A DNA stretch of 64,000 bases from Candidatus Villigracilis vicinus (GCA_016721315.1 JADKIL010000007.1:174282-238281), one strand, 5' to 3'; shown: positions 17,607-26,941, counted from the first letter of the stretch. The notes: generated from the letters alone by a model not told the origin. Made by a program: numbers and translations.

Positions 17607-17634
17607 AGGATAGTCGTCTGACGTTTTTGTACAA
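17607..17634 (-). promoter_or_regulatory. promoter with GTCTGAC operator for the GntR-importer-xdh operon
   Basis: On the minus strand TTGTAC (17634-17629) and TATCCT (17612-17607) are separated by 16 bases and fit sigma-70 boxes. The 9-base palindrome CGTCTGACG (17615-17623) sits between them. The start codon is 19 bases downstream of the -10 box, so the leader is short. Confidence 0.55.
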
Positions 17635-17704
17635 TATTACACAAGGCTGTTCAAGTGACATTCATCCTAGTTTAGAAGTGCTCGGATGTGACAAAAGCGA
17701 CGGA

Positions 17705-17744
17705 CAAAAAAACACCCCGCAGGAAACCTTCCACGCGGGGTGTT
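17705..17744 (-). terminator. intrinsic terminator of the second nucleoside importer operon
   Basis: On the minus strand AACACCCCGC (reverse of 17735-17744) pairs with GCGGGGTGTT (reverse of 17711-17720) and is followed by seven T. It lies about 30 bases after the last permease stop and separates this operon from the GntR-led one. Confidence 0.85.
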
Positions 17745-17773
17745 ACTTCATTCAACTGAGCGAAGCGCTGTAT

Positions 17774-18772
17774 TTAATCCCTCTCGAAAGGAACGCCCAA
17801 CGCTGCCGGGGGCGATGCCCGCATGGCTCGCAACACCTTGGCGGTAACCTTACGTGCATTCTCGGGCATGGCAGCCAGTGTACGTTCCACCCATTCCGCA
17901 TTGCCAATGTTGACTAACAATAGGGTTAGGATCATCAATGGGAAAGGTGCAACCTGTAAAACCTGCGAAGGTATTGTGGTTAACACAGGCTGCAAAACCA
18001 GACCAAGCCATTGCAAGAAGGCAAATAAATAAGCGCCAAACGCTGCACGGGCAGGGTTCCAACCGCCAAAAATGGTGATGGAAAGGGCGATCCAGCCAAT
18101 GCCATCCAAGCCGGAGATCGTCCCCATCCACCCGGCACGGACGCCGAGAGAATAGGTTGGACCCGCCAGACCAATCAACGCACCGCCAACAACCGTATAA
18201 ACATATCGCATCACATTGACGTTCGCGCCGCGGATATATGCCGCAGCCGGTTTCTCGCCAATGCCTTGCAACATCAAACCGGGGCGGGTACGGTAGATCC
18301 ATAACCAGGCAAGGAAAATGGCAATGTAACTGAGATAGGTACTAAATTCCTGGCGGAAAAATAATGGTCCCAGAACGGGAATATCACCGATGATCGGAAT
18401 TGGAAGTGCCTGCAAACGTGGACCTGGGACCCCCATGAATGGATTTCCAAGGAAATAAGCCAGGTCGCGACAAGTCAACGCCAGCACAAAGCCGATCGCC
18501 ACCTGCGATTGCTTAAGCGTGATGCTGGCAAATGCCACAATGAGAGCAACAAGCGCGCCAATGAACATTCCGGCAAGAAAGCCAAGCAGCAGGCTGTCTG
18601 TTTTATATGCCACGGCAAATCCGCTCATGGCGGTTAACAGAATGGTGCCATTCATGGAAAGGTTGATGACCCCTGCACGTTCTGAGAGGGTCTCCCCCAT
18701 CACCGCAAAAACGATGGGAGCCGCCGCGGCAAGCACGCCCGCCAAACCAACAAGAAGGGTTTCCTGATTCAT
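17774..18772 (-). CDS. nucleoside ABC importer permease B (system 2)
   Basis: A 332-residue BPD_transp_2 permease. MGETLSERAGVINLSMNGTILL near residue 25-46 is the family signature, with Ser-Met-Asn in place of the usual GxEG. The coupling region GEKPAAAYIRGANVNVMRYVY lies near 180-200. About nine helices are visible, with a basic C-terminal tail. It is last in its operon, 7 bases after the partner permease and just before a strong terminator. Probably it forms the channel with the 345-residue permease and handles a purine or related nucleoside. Confidence 0.9.
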   Translation of the reverse strand: MNQETLLVGLAGVLAAAAPIVFAVMGETLSERAGVINLSMNGTILLTAMSGFAVAYKTDSLLLGFLAGMFIGALVALIVAFASITLKQSQVAIGFVLALTCRDLAYFLGNPFMGVPGPRLQALPIPIIGDIPVLGPLFFRQEFSTYLSYIAIFLAWLWIYRTRPGLMLQGIGEKPAAAYIRGANVNVMRYVYTVVGGALIGLAGPTYSLGVRAGWMGTISGLDGIGWIALSITIFGGWNPARAAFGAYLFAFLQWLGLVLQPVLTTIPSQVLQVAPFPLMILTLLLVNIGNAEWVERTLAAMPENARKVTAKVLRAMRASPPAALGVPFERD

Positions 18773-18779
18773 AAATGCC

Positions 18780-19817
18780 TCATGCCTTCTTCACGAATTT
18801 TTGACGAACGCCCTCGGTGAGCAACACAAAGAGCACTAAAATACCCTGTAACACGCCGGAAAGAGACGAGTCCAGTTTCAAAACAATCGGGAGTTGAATG
18901 CTACCGATGTTCAGCGCCGCAAAGAAAAGCGCCACGGGTACAGCCCAGATCGCCTGATAATTAACCAGCATCGCCACCATCAAACCAAGGTAACCGTATC
19001 CACTGGAGATGGCAGGAATGAGGCGATGATAAACCGCCGTCACCTGCAATGCTCCGGCAGCCCCGGCAAGCGCACCGCAGATAAGGAAAGAGTATAGGGA
19101 GTATTGCCAGGTGGGAATGCCAAGCAGGTACGCTGCGCGGATATTTTTCCCCACTGCCTTGATCTTCAAGCCGAAGTATGTGCCTTGTAAGATGAAATAT
19201 ACGATCACAATGGCAACGATCGCAATGGCAAGCGCCCAAGGGCTGATGCGGAGATCTGGCAGTTGCGGCAGAGAGAAGGTGTCTGGAAAAGGTTCTGTTC
19301 CACTCATGGATGCAACCCCTTCCCGCTTCCAAGGACCGAAAATAAGATACAGTGTCAATGCGGTTGAAACAAAGTTCAAGCCCAATCCGCCAAAAATCTC
19401 ATTGACACCGCCAAAGGTTTTCAACATTCCCGCCAGTGACGCCCATAAAGCACCAACGATCATTCCGCCTAAAATAGAAAGCGTGATGATGATCGCAGGT
19501 GATAATGTGCTATCCACAAATTGACGCAACACCCAGACGGAGCCGATGGCGCCCAGCACGATCTGACCTTCCACGCCGATATTCCATAGCCCTGCCGAAA
19601 ACGTGACAAGCAATCCCGCCGTCACCAACAGCAATGGGACAAAAGAAACCAGCACTTCGGCAAACTTGCGCATTGAACCGATGGAACCGGTCAACATATT
19701 CTTGTACGCATCCACAGGAGAAGCGCCGACAGCTACGAGGATCAACGAGACGAAACCCAGAGCAAGCAGAAAGGCTGCCAGTTGGAAGATGAAACCTCCA
19801 GCTTTAGACTTAAGCAT
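18780..19817 (-). CDS. nucleoside ABC importer permease A (system 2)
   Basis: A 345-residue BPD_transp_2 permease. FSAGLWNIGVEGQIVLGAIG near residue 70-90 is the signature, and KIKAVGKNIRAAYLLGIPTWQY near 220-240 is the coupling helix region. About nine or ten helices are visible. Its start overlaps the end of the ATPase gene by 8 bases, so translation is coupled. It is not simply a copy of the system 1 permease; the two importers look diverged enough to take different substrates. Confidence 0.9.
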   Translation of the reverse strand: MLKSKAGGFIFQLAAFLLALGFVSLILVAVGASPVDAYKNMLTGSIGSMRKFAEVLVSFVPLLLVTAGLLVTFSAGLWNIGVEGQIVLGAIGSVWVLRQFVDSTLSPAIIITLSILGGMIVGALWASLAGMLKTFGGVNEIFGGLGLNFVSTALTLYLIFGPWKREGVASMSGTEPFPDTFSLPQLPDLRISPWALAIAIVAIVIVYFILQGTYFGLKIKAVGKNIRAAYLLGIPTWQYSLYSFLICGALAGAAGALQVTAVYHRLIPAISSGYGYLGLMVAMLVNYQAIWAVPVALFFAALNIGSIQLPIVLKLDSSLSGVLQGILVLFVLLTEGVRQKFVKKA

Positions 19818-21303
19818 TCGAGCCTCCTTTTTGAGGCCAGCCCTTGCCGCCGATCAATTGTCCTAGTTGCTCCACAGTAGTAGTCGCCGCATCAATGGGT
19901 TCTGACACCTTGCCGCTGAAAAAGACCAGAAGACGATCACTATACTGCAAGACTTCCTCCAGGTCAGATGAGATAAAAATGATCGCCGCGCCGTCCTGTT
20001 TGCAGCGGTCTTTGAGTTTGCTCCAGATATAGATGACCGATTCAATATCCAAGCCGCGGGTGGGATGCTCAAGCAAAACCAAAGAGAGCGGCGTCTGAAG
20101 CAATGCCAATTCTGCTCGTTGTTGATTACCGCCCGAAAGAGACTCCACGGTACTCGTGGGTGTGCCGCGGATATTAAAGGATTTGATCCGGTCTTCTGCC
20201 AATTTTTGTCCGGCGGCCCGATCAATGAATACACCTTTCGGCTCTTCTGCAAGGACAAAGTGATCTGTCAGGCTCAAGCCTGGGACCAAACCTTCTTCTA
20301 ACCTTGCGGCGGGCAGAAAGTTGACGCCATCGTGTTTGAAGGCATGGTAGGGTTTCCCGGTCAGGTCTTTTCCCTTTAGGAGAACCTTGCCACCCACCGG
20401 GCGGACAAGCCCTGCACATGCGCGGATGAACATGCCTTGACCGGAACCTTCCAACCCGGCGAGACCCACGACCTCACCAGCACGCAAGTCCAGACTCACA
20501 TTCTTGATCTTCAAACGCACATCTTCAAGTGAAATATCTTGAAGAGAAAGTACAGTGTCCCCCGTCTTGGCAGGCTGACGCTCACCGAGCGTCACTACCT
20601 TGCCGAACATCATCTCGACCAGTTTGGCGGTATCGAATGGCGGCTTCATTTCGCCAACCAATTCGCCTGCCCGCAGCACAGCGACCTGATTGCAGAGGAA
20701 TTCAACATCCTCCAGTTTGTGTGAGACGAAAATGATGGTCATGCCCTGCTCTGCAAGTTTTTTGAGCGTGGCAAATAGTTTTTGTTTTTGAGAAGCACTG
20801 ATTCCCGTGGTGGGTTCATCCAAAATAAGCACACGCGCACCCATCCACAACAGACGGATGATCTCCAACTGTTGTCGTTCGCCCACGGTCAGGGCATCTA
20901 CATAATTATCGGGGTCAAGGGAAAAATCGAACTGTGTGGCAAGATTCGTGAAATCCTGCCGGGCAGAGGCGCGATTCGGAAAAAGACCACCCGAACGCCC
21001 CAGCAAAAAATTATCAAGAACGCGCATGGGCGGAAAATCCAGCGGGTCTTGATGCAACATACCCACGCCAACATGGATCGCATCAGCGGGAGATTGAATA
21101 ACGACGGATTTACGATCGAGGATAATCTCGCCGCCAGGGTCGGCTTGAATAAAGCCGGAGAGGACTTTCATTAAAGTACTTTTGCCTGCGCCATTCTCTC
21201 CCAGAATCCCCTGAATCGTGCCGGACTGAATGACGAGGTTGATACCCTTATTCGCGTACGTCTTGCCAAAGTGCTTGTGAATGTTCTTAAGTTCGACGTT
21301 CAT
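19810..21303 (-). CDS. nucleoside ABC importer, double ATP-binding protein (system 2)
   Basis: A 497-residue tandem ATPase. Domain 1 has GENGAGKST near residue 35, signature LTVGERQQLEI and Walker B VLILDEPTTG. Domain 2 has the degenerate AGLEGSGQG near 285, LSGGNQQRAEL and EHPTRGLDIE. This matches the ribose/BMP-type importer ATPases and is paralogous to the system 1 protein. The ATG lies 34 bases after a strong hairpin that follows the BMP gene. It overlaps the next permease by 8 bases. Confidence 0.92.
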   Translation of the reverse strand: MNVELKNIHKHFGKTYANKGINLVIQSGTIQGILGENGAGKSTLMKVLSGFIQADPGGEIILDRKSVVIQSPADAIHVGVGMLHQDPLDFPPMRVLDNFLLGRSGGLFPNRASARQDFTNLATQFDFSLDPDNYVDALTVGERQQLEIIRLLWMGARVLILDEPTTGISASQKQKLFATLKKLAEQGMTIIFVSHKLEDVEFLCNQVAVLRAGELVGEMKPPFDTAKLVEMMFGKVVTLGERQPAKTGDTVLSLQDISLEDVRLKIKNVSLDLRAGEVVGLAGLEGSGQGMFIRACAGLVRPVGGKVLLKGKDLTGKPYHAFKHDGVNFLPAARLEEGLVPGLSLTDHFVLAEEPKGVFIDRAAGQKLAEDRIKSFNIRGTPTSTVESLSGGNQQRAELALLQTPLSLVLLEHPTRGLDIESVIYIWSKLKDRCKQDGAAIIFISSDLEEVLQYSDRLLVFFSGKVSEPIDAATTTVEQLGQLIGGKGWPQKGGSNA

Positions 21304-21336
21304 GGTCGGTGCGGGTCCTCCATGATGATTAATGAA

Positions 21337-21365
21337 TGTAGGGGCGAGGAAACCTCGCCCCTACA
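21337..21365. other. stable intercistronic hairpin after the BMP gene (system 2)
   Basis: TGTAGGGGCGAGG and CCTCGCCCCTACA pair perfectly around an AAA loop (13 bp). There is no T-run, so it is more likely an RNA-stabilising or REP-like element than a terminator. The sequence type, GTAGGGGCGAGG with its inverse, resembles dispersed intergenic repeats in many bacteria. Confidence 0.8.
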
Positions 21366-21377
21366 AAGGGAACTACG

Positions 21378-22646
21378 TTATTCGGCTGCGCTCAAGCCTT
21401 CCATGCCTTCGAGCAGCTGAGGCAGATACCAGATCTGCTGGTCAGTGGCAGCTTCGCCGTCCGCGAGGTAGGCAGTGCCATCCTGCAAGTTGACGGGACC
21501 AGACCACAGGTTCAGCCCACCAGCGAGTTCGGTGATGAATTCATCCAACACGGCGGCGTCATCTTCAGCCAATGCGGGACCCTTCTCAAAGCCAACAATA
21601 GAAGTATCGGGGTTGTTGATATCAGCCCAATCAGGACTTGCCCAAAGGAACTGAGAAGACCATGAACCATCCTGAGCGGAGGTAATTGCCTTCACGTACT
21701 CCGGACCCCAATTGAAGTACGGAACACCGATACAAACTTCGGGAGCGGCTTCACAAGCAGCTACATAGTCATATGCAACGCCAGAGACATTCTTGCCTTC
21801 AGCCTTGAGTTTCGCGGCTTCGCCAAGGTTGACGGGGTTATCAATACCGGAGATAACCACATCGTAATCGGTGGTGTAGAAGTCATTGGAAACCTGAACG
21901 GGGTCGAGGGTCACGCCAGGGATGTTGAACCAGAAGCCGATCCAGGTAACTTTGAATTCGAGGGAAGCGGGATCACCACCAGCCTTCTCATGGCAATACT
22001 TCGCGCCAAGGTAGGCAGAGGCTGCCAAGCGGCGGGTTTCATCGTTGATCAACGGTCCAAGATAACCGATCTTATGGGTCTCGGAAGCGAGAGCGGCGGC
22101 ACAACCAGCCATCATCTTGCCGTATTCCATGCGTCCCATGATATTGGTCAGGTTCGGCATGGCTTCAAACGCCTTGCCATCGGACCAGACCTGATCGCCG
22201 GAAGCCATGATGACATAAACATCAGGGTGAGCTTTGGCAAAAGTGGTGGAAGCATCTTTCATATCATCCGAATTGAAGATGACAAGTTTCGCACCTTGGG
22301 CAACCAATTCTTCAGCGAGCTGGTCAGGGGTGGTACCAGGGCGGTCGGCGGGGTTGACCTTGTCCAAATACAACATGGTCGCGCCAAGGTTTTCTTCCAC
22401 ATACTTACCGGCTTCATAGTGAGCCTGGCTCCAGCCATTGTCGTTGTACGGACCAACGAGCAGCATACCGAAAACGAAAGGTTCGGCAGCAGCAGCTTCA
22501 GTGGCGGCAGGTGCCTCAGTGGCAGCAGCAGCGGCTTCAGTGGCGGCAGGCGCCTCTTCAGTCGCAGCAGGCTGACCACCACAGGCGGACAGAACGAGCA
22601 TCAGTGCCAACGCCAAAACGGCGAGGCGGGCAAATAAATTACGCAT
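21378..22646 (-). CDS. BMP family substrate-binding lipoprotein (system 2)
   Basis: A 422-residue lipoprotein. The chosen ATG has AAGGAG 8 bases upstream and gives the signal peptide MRNLFARLAVLALALMLVLSAC with lipobox LSAC. The longer frame from 22739 adds 31 unlikely residues. An Ala/Thr/Glu-rich spacer of ~40 residues follows, then a BMP domain beginning FGMLLVGPYNDNGWSQAHYEAG, with KLVIFNSDDMKDA, IGYLGPLINDETRR and a C-terminal segment of ~80 residues beyond the usual PnrA core. It is larger than the other two BMP proteins here, so its ligand may differ. It is first in its operon, directly behind the TTGTCTGACAA site. Confidence 0.9.
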   Translation of the reverse strand: MRNLFARLAVLALALMLVLSACGGQPAATEEAPAATEAAAAATEAPAATEAAAAEPFVFGMLLVGPYNDNGWSQAHYEAGKYVEENLGATMLYLDKVNPADRPGTTPDQLAEELVAQGAKLVIFNSDDMKDASTTFAKAHPDVYVIMASGDQVWSDGKAFEAMPNLTNIMGRMEYGKMMAGCAAALASETHKIGYLGPLINDETRRLAASAYLGAKYCHEKAGGDPASLEFKVTWIGFWFNIPGVTLDPVQVSNDFYTTDYDVVISGIDNPVNLGEAAKLKAEGKNVSGVAYDYVAACEAAPEVCIGVPYFNWGPEYVKAITSAQDGSWSSQFLWASPDWADINNPDTSIVGFEKGPALAEDDAAVLDEFITELAGGLNLWSGPVNLQDGTAYLADGEAATDQQIWYLPQLLEGMEGLSAAE

Positions 22647-22670
22647 ACTTCTTCTCCTTTTGAAATATAT

Positions 22671-22681
22671 TTGTCTGACAA
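22671..22681. promoter_or_regulatory. GTCTGAC operator before the second importer operon
   Basis: TTGTCTGACAA is a perfect palindrome with a central T, 25 bases upstream of the BMP start codon and just beyond its ribosome binding site. It is identical to the site before ssnA. Confidence 0.6.
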
Positions 22682-22774
22682 GCCAAGTGAGGTGAAATTC
22701 TACGAAACCTTCACTAAGTTGTCTAAACAATTTTACCAAACTAATTCACTCGTGAAGAAAGTAACAACGCATTT

Positions 22775-24790
22775 TTAAGGTAAGCATCCAAATTCGTTTT
22801 GAACATCACTTATCACAGAAATTTGCTCTTGCGTACCTTCGGTCTGTCGCTCGATACGCGCCCATAAATTACACAATAACGGACCAACATAATTTTTTGA
22901 GATCTTGTACGTATCTTTCGATAATTCTACCGCTTTTTTCCAATCACCTTTATGAGCGTACCCTTCGATGAACACGAACCATTCCAGCGGGTCGTTAGGG
23001 TAATCGCTCAGCGAGAACGCCACATCGCCCAAACGGGTAACAGTTTCCCAATCCCCTTTTTGACGTGCCAACTCAGCCTGCTCAAAATAATAACACCAAT
23101 CCGGCTCCTGCGCGCCTCCATAAAACGGACGAGGTAACTGGTTCTGTTTCTCAAGCAGGATCACACTCTGATTCGAAGCCCATACCGCATCGCGCACCGC
23201 CGGGGAAAGTAGACGATTATCCACTTCCACTTCCGGGTCGATTACGCGAAAACAACCTGGGGGCTCAAAATTGACAACGAGAATATTATCAGTGTTGCCA
23301 TGAAAGGTCGGACCAATGTAATACAACTGGTGCGGCTGTCCAGGGTCCAGGCTGGGCAGGGTTTTGCCAACACGAATGGATGCAAAATAAAGCATCACAT
23401 TCATTTCACCGGGCGGGCTATATATCCAGTTTAATGGGCCCGTCAATGAATTATCAGAGTAATATGTCACTGGAATGTCATTGGAAAGCAAGATCGTGCC
23501 CTTCGCCAAGCCCGGAATGCGCTCACTCATTTGTGTGAAGAGTTCCTGCTGCGTTAGCCAGTCACTGCGATACACCTCTTCAAGTTGGAAATGACGACTG
23601 CCAGCAAAGCCGACCAACAGTGCAAGCAGGATCATTTGTGTACGCGGGGTCCTGATCAGTGCGATCACGCTTGCCAGCAAAATGCTTGAGCCAAGCATAA
23701 AGGGCAGCATAAAACGATCCAACGAGAAATTGAACTGCGGCACAACGCCGATCAACCAGACCGACCCGCCAGAGAGACCCCAGAAGACCAAGCCGATCCA
23801 ACCGGCTTGTTTGGCGAAATCCATTCCGCTGGCATCCTCTGCCTGGAACGCGAAGAGATAGGTTCCAGTGAAGAGAACGCTCAAGAATAACAGGACCAAC
23901 ATCAAAGACAGAGTGAGCGGTCCGAAATCAGTCATCCCAATGGTGAGAATGGGCAAGAGCCAGGCTTCGAACACAGTCCGCCAAAAGCTCAAGAGGATCT
24001 GGTTGAAGAAGAACACGAGCCCGGTGAAAAAGTCCGCTTTTAATTTATCGAGCAGGACATAGGGATAACTGGCATTTTGGAATTGAAAAAAGAACATTCT
24101 CCAGAAAGTGACGCCCAGAAAAATGGTAAAGTACGGTAGGAAGTATAGAATTGCCTTCTTTGTCCGTTCTTTAAAATTGCCTGGCAGGAGTTGAAAAAAG
24201 ATGAACAGCCGCCCAAATTCCAGGAAGTAAAAATACTCCATCGTCAACAAGTTGACAGCAGCAAGCAGGTATGAAGCTATGAAGTACAACCAACGCCGCT
24301 TCTCGTCTTTGACGGCAAGGATGGAAAAGTAAATGGAAAGCAAAAACGCCGAGAGCACAATATAAAAATGGCTGTACATCAAAGCGATGAATTGCTGTCC
24401 CATGCCGGGGTGAACTAGAAAGAGTAAACTAGCCCACAAGGCGGGTTTGGGATGTGCCGGGTAAAGTTCCCGCAGGATCTTCCATAATAAGACCGCTGTT
24501 ACCCAACGCAGGAGGATGGCAAAAAGTTGCCAGATCCACGGGTTGGGTCCGATGATCGGCAAGGTCAATTGATAGATCATCCCCCAAAACGGACGGCTGG
24601 TGGTAAAGGTTTTTGTCAACATGGCTGGACCCAGCCGGTAATAGATCCACGCCCAGGGGAATTCATCCCAATAAAAGCCACGTTGCCAAAAGAACAAGGC
24701 ATAAGTAAAAACGGCAATAAACAGCAGGAACCAAACCGTACTACGCGGTGTAAAGGTGATGGAATTCAGACGGTTGGTAATTTTTTTCAT
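22775..24790 (-). CDS. large membrane protein with soluble C-terminal helical domain, unknown
   Basis: About 671 residues. The N-terminal ~420 residues form roughly eleven membrane helices. The first extracytoplasmic loop has FYWDEFPWAW, reminiscent of the acidic motif near the N-terminus of GT-C (PMT/ArnT-like) glycosyltransferases. A periplasmic-type domain follows (about 430-570), then helical hairpins rich in GDW-type repeats (QKGDWETVTRLGDVAF, HKGDWKKAVELSKDT) that look like TPR units. I chose the ATG at 24790; the longer GTG start at 24814 lies inside a hairpin. It is last in the purine run, but nothing links it to purines. A lipid-linked glycan enzyme is a guess. Confidence 0.7.
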   Translation of the reverse strand: MKKITNRLNSITFTPRSTVWFLLFIAVFTYALFFWQRGFYWDEFPWAWIYYRLGPAMLTKTFTTSRPFWGMIYQLTLPIIGPNPWIWQLFAILLRWVTAVLLWKILRELYPAHPKPALWASLLFLVHPGMGQQFIALMYSHFYIVLSAFLLSIYFSILAVKDEKRRWLYFIASYLLAAVNLLTMEYFYFLEFGRLFIFFQLLPGNFKERTKKAILYFLPYFTIFLGVTFWRMFFFQFQNASYPYVLLDKLKADFFTGLVFFFNQILLSFWRTVFEAWLLPILTIGMTDFGPLTLSLMLVLLFLSVLFTGTYLFAFQAEDASGMDFAKQAGWIGLVFWGLSGGSVWLIGVVPQFNFSLDRFMLPFMLGSSILLASVIALIRTPRTQMILLALLVGFAGSRHFQLEEVYRSDWLTQQELFTQMSERIPGLAKGTILLSNDIPVTYYSDNSLTGPLNWIYSPPGEMNVMLYFASIRVGKTLPSLDPGQPHQLYYIGPTFHGNTDNILVVNFEPPGCFRVIDPEVEVDNRLLSPAVRDAVWASNQSVILLEKQNQLPRPFYGGAQEPDWCYYFEQAELARQKGDWETVTRLGDVAFSLSDYPNDPLEWFVFIEGYAHKGDWKKAVELSKDTYKISKNYVGPLLCNLWARIERQTEGTQEQISVISDVQNEFGCLP

Positions 24791-24807
24791 GAAATCAATA
24801 CAGACGT

Positions 24808-24830
24808 AGGTCACGCTGCGAGCGTGACCT
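24808..24830. other. hairpin between arcC and the membrane protein gene
   Basis: AGGTCACGCT and AGCGTGACCT are exact inverted copies around GCG. It lies 6 bases beyond the carbamate kinase stop on the minus strand, with no T-run. It probably marks the end of the purine genes or stabilises the upstream message. Confidence 0.6.
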
Positions 24831-24835
24831 ATAGT

Positions 24836-25786
24836 TTACGGAACGATTCGAGTTCCTGTTTCGCCTTTCAATGCACGCCCAATGCTTTCGGGGTTGGTGA
24901 TGAGAGCTTCCTTGCCGCCATTTTCAAGGTACCAGATGGCTGCTTGAATTTTCGGAGCCATTGAGCCCTTGGCGAAGTGCTTGCCTTCTTCAAGATAAGC
25001 CTTGGCTTCTGCCACGGTCATCTTTTCAAGCCATTTTTGTTCTGGTTTGCCAAAATTTATGGCTACACGCTCAACCGCTGTGGCGATCAGGAATAGATCA
25101 GCTTTTAGGGCTTGAGCAAGCAGAGAGGATGCAAAGTCTTTATCGATGACGGCTGCAGTACCAACAAGCTCGCCGTCGCCGCGGTCAATCACGGGGATTC
25201 CGCCGCCGCCAACCGTGATCACGATCTGTCCGGCGTCGATCAATGTTTTGACGGCATCAAATTCAACGATCTCTTTGGGCAATGGAGAAGCCACCACCCG
25301 CCTCCAGCCACGTCCGGCATCTTCGACCACAGACCAACCCATTTCTTTTTCACGGCGTTTGGCTTCGGCTTCATCCATGAAAGAGCCGATGGGCTTGGTG
25401 GGCTTGCTAAATGCCGTGTCGTTTTTGTCGACCAGCATTTGGGTGACGACCGTTGCAGCTTTTCGGTTGACCTTGCGTTTAAAGAATTCATTTCGGAGTG
25501 CCTGCTGGAATTCGTACCCGATCGCGCCTTGCGAATCAGCACCGCAGACATCCAACGGGACTTCATGCATTCCTTCAGCTTTTGCTGCGATCTCTGAACG
25601 GCGAAGAATAAACCCCACCTGCGGTCCATTGCCGTGTCCGATGGCAAGATTCCAGCCTGCTTCGATCATATCGACGAGATGGATGGATGTCTCGCGCAGG
25701 GCGGTTTCCTGATCTTCCACACTGACATGCTTATCGTCTTTTATCAACGCATTGCCGCCTACTGCAACGACTGCGAGTTTGGTCAT
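24836..25786 (-). CDS. arcC: carbamate kinase
   Basis: A 316-residue amino-acid kinase family protein, the normal length. It begins KLAVVAVGGNALIKDD, the nucleotide-binding Gly-Gly-Asn motif, followed by AIGHGNGPQVGF near residue 50. Later ITVGGGGIPVI (near 190) and ATVIDKDFAS-like AAVIDKDFASSLLA are typical of carbamate kinases. It converts carbamoyl phosphate plus ADP to ATP, CO2 and ammonia. It follows the YgeW-like carbamoyltransferase and matches the role of YqeA in the E. coli purine cluster: energy conservation from ureido intermediates. An arginine deiminase pathway is less likely because no arcA is present. Confidence 0.93.
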   Translation of the reverse strand: MTKLAVVAVGGNALIKDDKHVSVEDQETALRETSIHLVDMIEAGWNLAIGHGNGPQVGFILRRSEIAAKAEGMHEVPLDVCGADSQGAIGYEFQQALRNEFFKRKVNRKAATVVTQMLVDKNDTAFSKPTKPIGSFMDEAEAKRREKEMGWSVVEDAGRGWRRVVASPLPKEIVEFDAVKTLIDAGQIVITVGGGGIPVIDRGDGELVGTAAVIDKDFASSLLAQALKADLFLIATAVERVAINFGKPEQKWLEKMTVAEAKAYLEEGKHFAKGSMAPKIQAAIWYLENGGKEALITNPESIGRALKGETGTRIVP

Positions 25787-25819
25787 TTTATCTCCTGGTC
25801 TTTTCGTATTTTTGGCTTC

Positions 25820-25870
25820 GGTTTACTGGTCGCCTGACTCAAGTCTTTATGCCCAAGCGACCAGTAAACC
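25820..25870. other. intergenic stem-loop between ygeW-like and arcC genes
   Basis: GGTTTACTGGTCGC (25820-25833) is an exact inverted copy of GCGACCAGTAAACC (25857-25870), with a 23-base loop. It fills most of the 102-base gap and has no T-run. It may act as a processing or stabilising element separating the levels of the two enzymes. Confidence 0.6.
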
Positions 25871-25888
25871 ATGCGACTAAGCGACTAA

Positions 25889-26869
25889 TTAGCTCATCGT
25901 GAGAGCCATGACCGCTTTCTGGGCATGCAGGCGGTTTTCGGCTTCATCGTACACAACGGAATGCGGGCCATCGATCACGCCATCGGTCACTTCGAGTCCG
26001 CGGTCGGCGGGCAGACAGTGCATATAGATGGAGTCATCCTTAGTCAGCTTCATGCGGCGTTCATCTGTGATCCAATCCTTGTATTTATCAATGAGCGCCT
26101 TGCCTTCTTCTTTGCCGGTAGTGGTAAGCATGGGTCCCCAGCTCTTGGGGTAGACCACATCGGCATCCTTGAAGGCTTCATCCATGTTATCGGTGACGTC
26201 AAAACCAACACCGTACTTCTTGGCATTGTCTTTTGCCTGCTGCATGATCTCAGGCATGAGTTTGAACTCTGGTGGATGAGCCAACACTACATCGCAGCCA
26301 AAGCGGGTCATCTGAAGGATCAGAGATTGCGGCACCGAAATGGGCTTGGAGTAGGATGCGGCATACGCCCAGGAAACAACGACCTTTTTCTTTTTGAGGT
26401 CGCGCCCTTTCTTCTCCTGAATGGTCATCAGGTCGGCGAGGCATTGGAAAGGATGGTACACATCACATTGCATGTTGAGGATCGGCACACGGCTGGCTTT
26501 GGCGACATCGTTGATGTACTGGTTGCCAAAATTCCAATCGCATTGGCGGATGGCGATGCCATCAAAATAGCGACCGAAGATCTCGCCGATCTCTTTGGCA
26601 GTATCGCCATGTGAGATCTGGGTGGTTTCGCTGTCGATGAAGGCAGCATGACCGCCCAACTGCGCCATACCTGACTCAAATGAGCCGCGGGTGCGGGTGG
26701 AGGTAAAGAAGAACAACATGGCAAGAGTTTTGTCACGCAGTAACGCATGAGATTCACCCAATGCGCGTTTGCGTTTCAGATCCCACGCCACGTCCAATAC
26801 GGTTTCGACTTCTTCTTTCGAGAAGTCGAGGTCGCCGATGAAATCGCGACCACGAAAATTCGTTTGCAT
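25889..26869 (-). CDS. YgeW-like knotted carbamoyltransferase
   Basis: A 326-residue aspartate/ornithine carbamoyltransferase superfamily protein. Carbamoyl-phosphate site: FTSTRTRGSFE near residue 55 and HPFQCLADL near 140. Distinctive segments shared with E. coli YgeW are VSWAYAASYSKPISVPQ near 165, DADVVYPKSWGP near 234 and MHCLPADRG near 285. YgeW-type enzymes are thought to phosphorolyse a ureido compound from purine ring opening, giving carbamoyl phosphate for the carbamate kinase next door. It is shorter than E. coli YgeW (about 396). Ornithine transcarbamylase is less likely because the loop that binds ornithine in that family (DxxxSMG) is not seen. Confidence 0.85.
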   Translation of the reverse strand: MQTNFRGRDFIGDLDFSKEEVETVLDVAWDLKRKRALGESHALLRDKTLAMLFFFTSTRTRGSFESGMAQLGGHAAFIDSETTQISHGDTAKEIGEIFGRYFDGIAIRQCDWNFGNQYINDVAKASRVPILNMQCDVYHPFQCLADLMTIQEKKGRDLKKKKVVVSWAYAASYSKPISVPQSLILQMTRFGCDVVLAHPPEFKLMPEIMQQAKDNAKKYGVGFDVTDNMDEAFKDADVVYPKSWGPMLTTTGKEEGKALIDKYKDWITDERRMKLTKDDSIYMHCLPADRGLEVTDGVIDGPHSVVYDEAENRLHAQKAVMALTMS

Positions 26870-26941
26870 AATCTAATCTCCTTATCGTTTAGTCGCTAGT
26901 CGGCTAGCTGCTAACCGGCTAGGTATTAATGAAGTTATCTT

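Noticed and set aside
24791..24814. GTG start eight codons upstream for the large membrane protein
   Set aside because: The codon lies inside the hairpin after arcC; the ATG at 24790 leads directly into the basic start and first membrane helix.
25820..25870. tRNA or small RNA gene
   Set aside because: Only one long stem with a 23-base loop; no cloverleaf or T-loop sequence.
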